NCBI GenBank assembly: GCA_022578605.1
Contig: MU394072.1
Location: 372,001 to 436,000 of the forward strand
From: Camillea tinctor
Lineage: Eukaryota > Ascomycota > Sordariomycetes > Xylariales > Xylariaceae
Reading direction: 5' to 3'
DNA length: 64,000 nt
Part shown: piece by piece, positions 23,000 through 34,446 of the stretch
How the letters are laid out: every line of letters starts with the position of its first letter
How positions within the stretch are numbered: position 1 is the first letter of the stretch
The notes under the pieces: generated by a model
What the model saw: only the letters and a program-made list of their open reading frames with translations
Databases searched by the model: none
Told to the model about the DNA's origin: nothing
Position numbers and translations under genes: made by a program

Positions 23000-24376
23000 T
23001 TATCTATCTCCATTATCTCCATCGTGTTCTGTTACTATATGTGAATCGTCATCTTCAACGTACGGCTTCTTGTATGCCGGTACCTCTACCAATTCCGGCT
23101 GAGGAGCAGCTACAAATGCTTCTTGTCTATCACCGATGGAGCTCACCGCGGTGACGGAGTCTGCATCGCTGTTGTCCCCAGTTCTCCTTGCCGCTGACCA
23201 TAATGAAAGGTTGTCCGTGAGCGCACTAGGCGAACGTGTCATTGTATGTGACGGATGTTCATGTGCGCTGGCCTCAGCTTGCCTCTGAAGGTTGAGTCTC
23301 TCCAACTCAAGCTGGCTAAGACGGGCGGGAGCAACTTCTGCGGCTGGCTCTCGTAGAGTTTCCACGCTAGGTTGAATATGTACTGATTTCAGCTGCTCTT
23401 GCATTTCTAATTCTTGTTGTACTTGCTTTTGCTGTTCTGCTTGTTGTTCTTGCTGCTGCCGTATTGCGGCCTTTTGTTCTTCGGCCAAGCGCAGTTCTTC
23501 TTGTTGCTTTCGCATGAACTCAGCCTTCTCTGCTTCTTCCCTGGCCGTCTTCTCCTTGTGCTGCTTCATCATCTCATCTAGAGTCTTTGCTTCGTTAGGG
23601 TTGGGCTCAGGCTTGCGCTCCTTCTTTTCGCGTCTGGTGAGTTCAACCTCAAGCACTCTCGTGCCCATGGGAACCTTGGTGACAAGACCATCATCGTCGC
23701 GGTCGAAGTATAGAGCCCATATTCCAGGGAACTCTTCTACAGCAGCGAAGCCCTCCCAGCCCTCTAAAGTCATACGCCGGTCCTGCTTGGTGCAGTCAAA
23801 AGGCCCTGTAAGATGCTCCTGCGCGTCTGCACGGACACCGTATTTGACTTCATATGTATTCTTATCGACGTATATCCAATTTAGCATAGGTGGCTCATCA
23901 CAGATGGTGCTGACTAGGCCTTCATATTGTGAATCAGGATACGGTAAGTAGTATCCCGAAAACGGGTATCCATTGCCAGGGGGTACGGATTCTTCATCCT
24001 CGGGTAACGGCGATGATGTAGTGATATAGAGCTAATATCCGCCTGTGTTAGTGCTATGGTTCGATATCATCAAGGAATGGGGAGGAAAATGAGGACTCAC
24101 CTTGTTGTCCTTGAGGACAACTAATTTACCGTTTATGTCACGGCTTCTGATAGACGACTTCACGCATGAGACGATCAGATTACAGCGACGAGCGCGATGC
24201 TCCTCGCGCTTGGTCTTAGATTGACTCTGTCGGATTGCTTCTTGTGTCCCTAGCATTGCCGGACATATTGTCAAGGCTAGCATCATAGGTAGAGCCATGG
24301 CAACTTCTTCGAGGACTTCTTGGAGGTTGTTCCCGCGAATGGTGAATGTCTTCTCAGCCTGAACTTTTTCCGACAT
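23000..24376 (-). CDS. uncharacterised fungal protein with PPMLNWIYVDKNT core and Gln/Glu coiled coil
   Basis: Exons 24376-24101 and 24031-23000 (donor GTGAGT, acceptor ATTAG, phase 0) give 435 residues. The first exon has a hydrophobic stretch (VAMALPMMLALTICPAML) and ends KDNK. The second starts LYITTSSP and carries GYPFSGYYLPYP, PPMLNWIYVDKNTYEV, GPFDCT, LEGWEGFAAVEE and ALYFDRDDDGL. These blocks align in order with the 12714-13432 protein, and the intron sits at the same place, so the two are paralogues. This copy adds about 200 residues: a Lys/Glu/Gln-rich segment (EEQKAAIRQQQEQQAEQQ) predicted to be a coiled coil, then a Ser-rich acidic tail. Function unknown; the coiled coil suggests oligomerisation. 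Confidence 0.85.
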
Positions 24377-25167
24377 GAGTGTTTGTGTTTTCGAAATGGT
24401 CTGATGAGGAGAAAGGATTATGTGGGAGGAAACGTTTACAAACAAAAGATCTGTTCGATATTGGTGTGTGTAGCAATAAGACGTGGCAACATTTGTACGC
24501 GGGCCTCGTTCAACGTAGCATTTACGACCGATGTTAATATGATCTAGAACAAGGTGTTTATCAGGGTCCTCTATAGTCCCTAATAATATAGTCCCACTTG
24601 GGGTTCCATTTTCTCCGACGGATCATGCCATCACGGGGATCAGATCTCAGAGATATCATGCGAGGCAAGGGTTAAGCGAGACCCCTGAGGTTTGAGGCTC
24701 CGCGCTTTGATCCGGGGACCACCCCAACACCATGTCCGGTGAAACCTGGAGAAATAGAAAGCACCAAGGAACCAACCAAATGTCGTCCTTTGTACCACCC
24801 TCAACGGATAGTAGGACGGGTTCAATCGTACCATATATCGGATGAGTACGTTGCATTCTCGTGCTTGAAAGACGGATTCGTGTTTCAATGGCGATTCAAC
24901 ACCGAGGTGTCGAGATGCGGCCAAGATAACCCTCCCGCAGATCTTCATGATCCCTTCGGTCCAATGGCAGTCAGAGCGGGAAGGTCTACGAATATATATA
25001 TGTGAAAGAACTCGGAGATCTTTGGAAAACCATCACCATCATCACTCTTATCATCTACCTCCTTCACACTCTACTCTTCAACCTATAAATTTCGCAGTGC
25101 GATCTCGTTATTCTTGCCATTCTAGCCAACTTCTCTATCAACCTTCATCCTTACCACCTAAATCAAA
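24377..25167. other. divergent promoter region
   Basis: About 790 bp between the starts of the 435-residue protein and the 102-residue protein. It should contain both promoters. No other gene is supported. Confidence 0.5.
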
Positions 25168-25585
25168 ATGTCTGCTCCCGCTGCCAACCCGTAAGTGTTC
25201 CCGCTTCAAAAACAATTAGAGAACAGTTCTAACAAGCTTCTCAGCACTGCTACCATGCCCAAGAGCAACCCTGCCTACGTCAGCGACTCTGATTCTGATG
25301 GCCAAGCCCGTGGTGGCCGCCGCGCCTTGAACCAGCTCGCCCAGGTCGGCTCTAGCCTCCCCACCTCGTCTGGTCTTGCTCAGCCAGCTGGTAAGATATC
25401 TTGTCTAAAATTCAAATGTAACCTTTCACTGACCCATTCTCACAGGCCAACTCCTCAGGGGTGCTACCGATGAGCACGGAAACCAGAAGGCTGCTGCGCT
25501 CCTGGTTGGTATCAAGCTCGACTTGGAAGCCGAGGTGCACTTGACTGCCCGAGTACGGGGTGACATCTGCGTCGGTCTTTACTAG
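25168..25585 (+). CDS. small protein with KLDLEAEVHLTARVRGD tail
   Basis: Three exons, 25168-25190, 25245-25390 and 25446-25585, with consensus donors (GTAAGT, GTAAGA) and CAG acceptors. The phases fit and encode 102 residues. The N-terminus is Ala/Pro/Ser-rich, then comes SDSDSDGQARGGRRAL, a hydrophobic-polar linker, and a tail KLDLEAEVHLTARVRGD ending VGLY. The tail matches the pattern of the two other small proteins (LDL-x-x-EV-x-x-x-ARxxGD) but is more diverged and lacks the terminal donor. The ATG lies in a good context (TCAAAATGTC). This is the third member of the tail family in 14 kb. Function unknown. Confidence 0.85.
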
Positions 25586-28478
25586 AGGGGAGGACAGTGT
25601 TGGCGGGTGCTAGTTGAGGATAGTGATAGAACATCCTGTTCAGATTTGGGAGCTTGGGCACGATATACCCCAGATGGCCTTATTGCATGCACGTCACTTC
25701 ATTTCGAAATGCCCACTTTTACGATGATGATCAGAGCTGGGATTAGTCATAGGAAGCTATACAGGCTGGCAGGCCGCTTGTATAGCTAAATACAAGACAA
25801 TTTCCAACTCCATATGCCTTTCTTATGGTTCACACGTGAAAATTGTAAATCGAGACACTTATAAGCATTCTAACTAGGTTTATGTGCCCATACGTATGTT
25901 TTTAATAATAAAAAATTCAAGAATTTGTGATCTTTCTAGGAATATTGGTGTGTATTATTACATTACGGGACTATATCGTTTTATCGATGTCCACCACTGG
26001 TTCGAGATGGACTGCTCCGAGTTGTCAGCACGCACAATGGCATTGTAAACTAGGTGTACAACAAAGCCGTGAGGGCCGTCCGACGTCGAGAGAGGTTTCT
26101 CTACCGAGTCTTCCTACCGCTTGCTTTCCATCTTTCTCAACCCCCTCATTTACCCCTCACGCACTTGACAATATCATGTGGTAATCCTAGACTTATCGTT
26201 GATAATAATGTTATGATACTCATCATCGACAATACGAAGATACAGGACACCGCTAAATTTGAGTTATATCCTGCTCTGCATACCGGTAAATGCACAATAC
26301 ATTAAACATATCATATGCGAATGTGGTCTAGAATATCGGGGAGCTGCCACGTCACCGCTCGGTGAAGAGCCAAAGGAATACAATATCATGATCTGACAGC
26401 GGAGCTTAGCACGGTGTAATATACCCCAGCATCGTGAGTGCAACACAACTTCGTATTCTCTACCGTTTCGATTAGTAATTGAGAAAAAGGGTCATCTGAA
26501 AATCCTTCGCCGTTGAAACAAGACAAGAGGGAAAACATAGGTCTAGCATAAAATATGTATTTCTATATACTACAAGGTAGCTGTTTCGTGTATGAACAAT
26601 CTTACCTTATGACCCTTTAATACTAGGTTTTCCTCTATTCCCTCTATTTTATTGACGGTAGACTTTATATGCTTCGGAAATACGGTCAATTCGATCGCCA
26701 TATAGTGGAATCTGAAAAGGTTCGGAGCCTAGCAAAGACTGCAGGTGACTATGTCTTGCCAGTTTAGGAAATCCTAAAATGATAAATTATATCTCTCAGA
26801 ATCGATGTAAGTTGGTACTGTTGAGAATATCGCCAAGCTACTTGTAGCTGCTTCAAGCATGTGTCTAACAGCTCTCGGCTAGCTACTCAGTATGCATATA
26901 CTATGATCATGGAAGGAATAAGTAAAAGGGTACGGAATTTACCGGAAACTCATAAGAGCACCATATAATCTGTAAAATACATAGAATACTATTGGTAGGA
27001 AGAACCTAACTATATGATAATTATAAGACAACTTTGTGTCAACCTGTTAGTTACTCCCTGTCTTTCTGATGTGTTGTTAATCATATGAGTTCATGAGGAG
27101 ATGATGAAGAGCCGGTGTGTGGAATGGGGCTTCGAAATGCCTGTTGCTTACCATTCAGGGGCTACGGTTAGTATATATGACGGGGATCTGGATAGACTGG
27201 TGTTGGTTGATAAATATGAATTCAGTATTCCACAACCAACCTCTCCAGATAAAATCGGATCATCGTCAATAGATTATTTATTGGAAAGGTCTCATGTCTC
27301 TTGTATCTCTAGTATATATTGTCAGGCATTAGTGGGAACAAAAAAGCGTCTTTGTATATAAGAAACGATGACATATATAGTTGTAGTCTAGGTTCTTCTC
27401 AATGTATTAATTGCCTACCTAAGCACTTGCTAGGTCCCTTGTGACATCCATTCAGATATGTCATTTACTTAGGTTGATATACAAAGGTAATATATAGATC
27501 AGTATATAAGATAGGTTATGTATTACAACTAGCAACCACATACGATCCTATCTAAACCACCAAGTTAGAAGTGACACTTCTAACTAAAACAACCCTAAGT
27601 AAACTCAAGAGACGTGTAACCCTCATTCCGGGGCTAGCGTCTCATGATAGTGGCCATACTAGAGACTAACCCCTAGTACGGAGCTCTTTCACTGTATATA
27701 AGGGCTCTTTACAGTTCATAGTTCTAGAAATAACTAAAGATAAATCTATGTCCTTCCCCCCCCATATGGCGTTGCACTGGTAGTATCCGGATTGAACACG
27801 TACGTGATATATCTTAACATATACACGTTTACAGGAGGTCATTTTATGTTGTAATAGTAGCATTCGTTTTGACTCCCTTCGCCGACTACTGAACGGCGCA
27901 GGGGGTCTTCTTGCGTGACTTTTGGCCAACCCAACCCCTTGGACCTGGTGGTTTGTAATTGCTAACATCAATGTGGCATGCATGGTTGAGTTACTAGTCG
28001 CTAATATCTATGTACTTGCTTTCATTGCTAACTTACCTAACCTAGGTATTTTCTACCTTATCGTTGATTTGATCGTTATCCCAGCCTTTTGTCGCGAGGA
28101 ACCGTGCGAGATCTCGGGTACTCACGATGTTGTTGTGCGAGGAATTTAGAACTGCAATTACATCTGTCCCCGATACATATAGGTTACATGTAACATTTTC
28201 TTCATTCAGCGTATCTCTGACCGAACCACCTACACCTATGCTGCATATTAAATTCAACCCAAAACTATATATATATCAGGCTCTTCATAACTTCCTTAGG
28301 CTAAATAGTGCACCGAGAATAATTCCCTATTTACAAGACGACTTTATGAAGAAAAGGTTGGAACACAATACCTAACCTTAGAAACCTTAGAACCCTTGTT
28401 CGTACGAAGTAATTACGAGTGAAATGGGGGCGCTATATCATATCAATATAAAATCTTCCCATTGACTCTTCCCTGCCT
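25586..28478. other. 2.9-kb AT-rich, gene-poor spacer
   Basis: Only short open frames with AT-rich composition, none with recognisable content. It forms the left side of an island that also carries the HET pseudogene and the ATPase remnant. Confidence 0.45.
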
Positions 28479-30515
28479 TTATAACAGCCCCTCGCATGAT
28501 TCCAGGTATATCTTAAAAAGGGAAATGAGGTTTAACCTCATATATTCTAAGAAGGGCATACTTACATGCCTCACCAGACATCTGGAATCCCTCCATGCCC
28601 GACCGCTCCTATAAAAGAAAAGGAACCTTCCAAATAGAACAACCACATTATCACCAATTTTGGGAGGCATGGGGCTTCGGCCAACGTAGCCTCGTTTTGT
28701 TCGAAAATACCAACTTGTGCTGCAACATACATGGACTGCCTGTATAATTCTAGGTGACGAATTTTCGTTTGCTGACCCAGAATCCAATATTTCGTCAAAA
28801 GCCTCGAAGTGTTGTGCCTCTGTCATAGTAGATTATTCTGCTATATCTACTTCAATATCTTTGAAACTCAACTCACTGTCTCTGACGGAAGGGTAAAGTC
28901 GATCACCGTACGATTGAATTTCGTCACAAGCGTCCACGAGATGCCCCCATGAATGATAGACACGACAAACAAGACCTTCATCCCAAAGTACTTTCACACG
29001 CTTTGACCATTGGCTATATTGGTCTCCTTGAAACTCTACTACTGAGTCGAAGTTGATACCTCTGCATTCGAGTCGTTTTCCATCTAGAGAGATGCTAACA
29101 TGGCTCTTCGTGCTCGCGCATGCATCAAAATCTAAGTCTCTATACTCCATAGAGTCGTACAACAGGGACCGGATATGAAGGCCAGGTTTATTGGCTATCT
29201 TTAGCTCTATAAATGACCAGTCGGGAAGCCAAGTAGGCTAGTCATCCTCGCTGGTATGGTTGCTATCATCTTTGAAGTTGTCCCAGGTGGCCTTTTCGGC
29301 TGTCTGCATACACTTAGCCCAACCATGGTTGCAGGCACTCAGAACATCAAGATAGGTTTCTTGCTTAAAGATGACCGCCAATGCATCTCTCAAAAGTGTC
29401 TCTCGAGGTTTCTAGTAGTCGGGCTTGATCCCATATTCTTCAAGACGCGTGATTCCCAGCATCCCGTAGATGTAATCATGAGGGTGCCCTGCAATACGAC
29501 TCCTCACATTTGTCAGACCTTCCAGTAAATTAACCTTTCTGTTACGCATCGTCATAGTCCCCATCGCTCTATCTAATGCCTTATTTCCCAAGCTTAACAT
29601 ATCAAACATAGAGTCCTCCGGTCCTGATGATAGAGTGAATTAATCGCGAGCTTTCAGTAGGGCCTCTACGACCTTTATATCGAATATGTGGGATCCCCAC
29701 ATAAAATATCCCTCGCGTCCAAGAACCAGTTCCTGGGTTATCCAAACCCGCCCCCAGAATGGCAACGTAAACAGCCGGAAGAGATATTCTTGTATCGAGA
29801 GTAGGTTTCTATTTTCACTGGCCATTACCCTTTCTTTAAAGTATATCTAGGTTTTGTGCATCTCTTCGGCTCTGTCAGCACAGACCTTGGCGTAGACCTG
29901 TCCCGCTGTCTCTAGAAAAGAGGGAGGGGCGAAATCCATTTCTTTGTTTTTATTATTTTGACATCGTTGTCTATTATTTCCATGTAGCCTCTGTAGCTGG
30001 GGTACTCAGCGCGGCCGAGCCAGTATAAGACTAACCCGCAGTTTGCATAAATATCTCCTAACTTAGGAATCTCCGAAATGCGCTCAAATATCATTGGCTT
30101 GGTTGATACATATAGCATCAATCCAAAGGGGTACGCTCGCAAATTTGTCTCTGATATGGATTAAGAGGATCGTAGAGGTTTGGATTAACCTCTTTCGTTT
30201 TACCGTTCACTGATATTTTTTTTTGCGCGGTTCCGGATCCCCCTATTGATATGATAATGCCACAAATGGTCGTCGCTTCTCGCCTTGATTATCCATGGCT
30301 CTCAGGTCAAGTCGCAATAAGTAGCGGTGGATATCGTCGTTGTAATGTCTCACGTAGCCTTTAAATAAGAGACATAAGATACGAACTTGATAAGATTTCA
30401 GGGCTGTATCGGCATAAGAGAACCCCTCGGATGGTGATGGATTCCGCACTTCGGGTGGCACAGGCAAAGGGAACGTCTCTATGGGTAAACGTGGTCCAAG
30501 TAGGTGATTCTGCAA
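28479..30515 (-). pseudogene. decayed HET-domain (heterokaryon incompatibility) gene
   Basis: Minus-strand fragments in several frames follow the order of a HET protein. They are: RRPFVALSY (near 30250) followed by a stop where the Trp of SYVWG is expected; PLWIDAICINQANDI (about 30130-30090); LGDIYANCGLVLYWLGRAE; FWGRVWITQELVLGR (29770-29700); HDYIYGMLGI (about 29470); and near the 3' end TKRGYVGRSPMPPKIGD and VVVLFG, which match the usual HET C-terminus. Stops and frame changes separate the pieces. HET proteins trigger cell death on fusion of unlike hyphae; this copy cannot make an intact one. The upstream start is not identified. Confidence 0.85.
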
Positions 30516-31181
30516 TGAATACTGTGGAGACAGGTTAGAAGTCGACTATTTTTAATGAGACTTCGATGTTTTATGTATCAATATTGATTGATTGATTCGT
30601 TTTTGTCCTAGTTTTGTCTAGTGTTGGATGTCAGTATGAGGGCTGTAGAAGCTATATAGCGGATGCAAGATCCCTCACTTGTACTGGGCTCAAGGCTGAG
30701 CATACTTTGTAAGGCGTACTTTGTATAGGTTAGTAAAACTAGGGATATATTGTACTTTGAAAAAAAAAGCAAAAAGAATTGAATTGCTACGAATAAGGCT
30801 AGTTAGATACCCCATTTCGCAACATGTAGTTTGTATAGGTCCGCAAATAAAGCCTCATCTAGCCAGATATAAGGAATTGCAGGGGGGCTGTGACTATAGG
30901 ATTCTGCCTACCTAGTACTATCTACCAGACTCTCTGCTAGACTTATACATTCTAAGTTACTCTATTCCCTTGCGTTCGTCTCCTACGAGCCTTCTTCGAT
31001 GATCGACTTTAGAGCTTATTCATACCAAAGTGCAAGCATAGAATCCCGACGAGTGCCTAGATAAATGACCGACATCAAGATTCAATCTAGCTAAGAATCA
31101 AGTTCCATTAATCGATCAGATTGAAGATGTGCGTAACATCATGAATGGCGGAGGATTTGCAAGCCGAGCTTTTCGACCCAG
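30516..31181. other. AT-rich spacer
   Basis: No gene or repeat recognised. Confidence 0.4.
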
Positions 31182-31310
31182 GTGGACATCAACGAGAACG
31201 ATATCAAGGAGCTCGCAAATTGGTAGATCAATGGGAGATAGATCAAGAGTGCTATCAAGACGGCCAGTATACTAGCTCTGAAGCAAGGAGCGAAACCAAG
31301 CCTTCATTAG
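31182..31310 (+). pseudogene. remnant of an AAA+ ATPase C-terminal region
   Basis: One frame reads VDINENDIKELANW-stop-INGR-stop-IKSAIKTASILAL. The INGR-x-IK-x-AIKTA pattern is the helical lid segment (NGRxI+xxxxTA) found in fungal AAA+ ATPases after the second region of homology. Both internal stops are TAG, at 31224-31226 and 31239-31241. No upstream Walker motifs were found, so only a fragment survives. Confidence 0.6.
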
Positions 31311-34300
31311 TTGTGGACCGTGTGCTCCGTGTTCGAAGTAGAGGTCTAGAACTGCTCAATACTGGCATTGGTCAATCAGATATTCAGGAACCAATCCCAG
31401 ACCATGAACAGTCTACAGGAGGCACCATAAAGTTGTCTGTTATGCCATTTTATAGTATATGCGTGTTCTGGAGTGGTTTGGCCTTGAAAGGAGTTCGTTG
31501 TGTTATAGGTAAGTCAGCAAGATTATTGGTAGGAGAATCCGATAGGGTGTAGGTATGCATCACGCCCATTGCTTTTTACAGAGGTACGACAAAAGGAACT
31601 AAAGATTATACTGTACTCTAAACATTTATAAGATTATGAAGTGTTCTGAAATTTGATAATCAATCATTTAAGTGTTAGTATCAACATGTCAGTTTTCACT
31701 CCCCGCTCAAGCATGCCTCTTGTTCCGGTCTTCATATTCTTCACTACACTTATGTATCTATCTTACTACACATATAACTTATGATTGACTTCCATCTGGC
31801 CACTATTCTCAAAAGATACTGACTGTAAATAACCCTAACTCAAAAGGGCTTTTAGATACAGATACCTCTATTACCAGCTAAAGCAGCGTAAGCTTTCTTG
31901 GTAATGCTCTACATTATCCAAACTCTAGAATGCAGTTCATGTGCTCCTTAACCCCCCCTCCCCCCCAAAGACATGCCGAGGATGTGGTTTCTTTGGCATT
32001 TTAAAGTTTGTCGCACATGCGATCACAGATTCCAAGCTCTTGGTAGAGTTTGAGACTAGTATTCAATATTTTACATTTCCGCTTCGACCTAGGAATCCTC
32101 ACATGAAAAGAATCATCGCCTTCCCTGATTAGTTTCCATGAGGGATAAAAATATACAAGAACAGAATGGGCCAATTAACGCAGAAGCAGGAACCTATGAG
32201 ATACACCCCAAACGCCTGTAGCGACCATCCACAATTGGTGATTCCACACTCTGCTCAACCTCCATCGGGTCCTTCTGCTAAAAACGACCATCTCTGTCAG
32301 ATACCCTCCCCACGCGACCCTGTTATAGCAGAAGTGTGGCCGTTTCGTCGGTGTTCTCCTCCCGTCCCATCTTCGAGGAGTAATCGTGTACAAATCTTCT
32401 CTACTCCCTCTCCTAGCCAGCCTGACATTCTAAGCTCCGGATTCAATGTAGATTTAACCGCCGGCGCCGTAACCGGATGCGATTCATGTAGTATCGCGGA
32501 ACGTATTTGTGTAAGTAGACGGAGAAGATGCCGAGGATGCCAAGTAGTTGGTGGGCCTTGGACGGGTAGGCGCCTACTGGGGTATTGAGAGTGCGGTCAC
32601 TGCCGCTCGAGGACCTCGTCGGTGTCGGATTGGCGAAGTGCTCGAATATGGCTTGTTCGATAGACGGTGTGAGGGTTGGAGTGTCCATGATTGGTAATTG
32701 GTTGTTGGTTTCCACCCTCGATTTTGAGGTTGGTTTGTAAGAGAGTTGATATGTATTGATGGTGCCACCCGTGTTATCGTGACTTTGGGTTATGATATGG
32801 TTGGATTTGATGGTGAGATGTTGTATATCGTCAACAATAGACAATATATCATAAACGATGTCTAATAGTAGCTTTTCTGTATGGAAGTATATGGGTTACA
32901 TAGTTTGTTGGAAAGGGGGATGAGGGTTTCAGCACCAAGATATAGTTAAAATAAAAAAGGGGCAATCAGATGTCAATTCCAACAAACACATGCAATTGAT
33001 AAAACAACAATCGACATTATTAACTAGCTCTAACCGATTATCGAAAATTTTCATGCCATCTGACGATGAACGCTACCCATCGTACGTGTTCCCCATCGCC
33101 CTTGAGGCTCAAACCCATGCTACCCCAACACCAGCAAAGCGGAAGCCCCATAGCCCCAGTAAGTCCCCAGCTCAAGTTCTGTCAGGGCAGCAGGGGTGCA
33201 TGAATCTAGCACGTCCCGCTGCACGCCGATAGTGAGCTGATCCGCAGCCGCGGTAGCGAGCGCCGCTAGGACGTGTGGAATGTTGGTAACATGACAAAGT
33301 AGTGGGAGGGACAGTCTACTTTATGCGGATACGTGAGTATATAATATCTGATTTGCACTCCTCATCTCTTGGCTGTAGATTGGTGTCTCGACCTACGATC
33401 ACGGACTTTTTAACCTTTGATCGCATTTTTTACTGAGATTAAAGAACGCCAGTTGTCGCGTGGTGGCCGAACCGTGTGACTCGGTCACATGAGCCCTAAA
33501 GGAAGCCAACCCTGCGCTATGGCGCTGCTATTACGAATTCGTTATGCTATCAGATAGGCGCTATAAGGTAAGTGAAACTCTTCTGGACGAGACTTACAAC
33601 GTATCTGCTAGTTAGGACATCTCCTCACGCCAAGTTCACAAGCCTGAGTCAAGCGGTATCTACCTAGGTTAGGTGGGTTGTAACCCGGGGTGCTTCAACG
33701 CACGGTTGCTATCCTATACGAAGTCCTTTTCAATTGAGTACACGCACTTTTTGAATGATCGCATTATATTAAGGAAAAAAGAAACCGTCGCAGTCGTGAG
33801 CTCGTTGCTTCGTTCTAACTGAAAGCCAATTGGCAACTAATTTAACTTAACGAGTCAACTCTGCATGTTCATTGACGATAACATTAATACTACTGAGTAT
33901 TGAAGTGACAAGGAAAAGCCGACATGGAATCGTCTTTTACATTTCTGGCACATATAGCAACACTCTTACAGTCTGCGATATACTAACAATACTATAAATG
34001 CAGCTTAGTGCTGGCTGCATAGGTAGTGTGAAACTCTAGTTAAAAGTACTAGCTATCAAGGTAAGGAAAATACTGCTCAAAAATGAAGCTTCTATTTCAT
34101 AGACATGGTCTCCTCTATGTCTTAGTTTATCCATTGAATTATTCATATCGACAACTCACCGACCTCGACTTACAGAATTCAATGCTACCCATTAGTAAAG
34201 ATATCAATCTATCTATCAATACCGAAGACGGAACCGTCCCGTCGGTTCTCTTGAGAATCAAATGCCCCACAAAGCGGTTTCCATCGGTGTTCTCTCAATC

Positions 34301-34446
34301 GGGACCCACCAAAAGCCGATGATACGCTGAATTGCGTATACAACAAGGAGTGTATTAGTCGGATATACCAAGGATTCATCAACAACTTCTAGCCCATTAT
34401 TTTGAATCAGTATAAGCCAAAAGGGGAGAAAAATATCGTTGGTAAA
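31311..34446. other. 3.1-kb AT-rich spacer with weak open frames
   Basis: Short open segments include a minus-strand frame from ATG 32688 to 32443 (81 aa, Ser/Thr/Pro-rich then SVYLHKYVPRYYMNRIRLRRR). A plus-strand stretch from about 33053 encodes MPSDDERYPSYVFPIALEAQ and ends at a donor-like GTAAGT. I cannot show that either is a gene. Confidence 0.35.

Noticed and set aside
25927..28375. Several 60-105-codon frames
   Set aside because: AT-rich, overlapping on both strands, without recognisable content.
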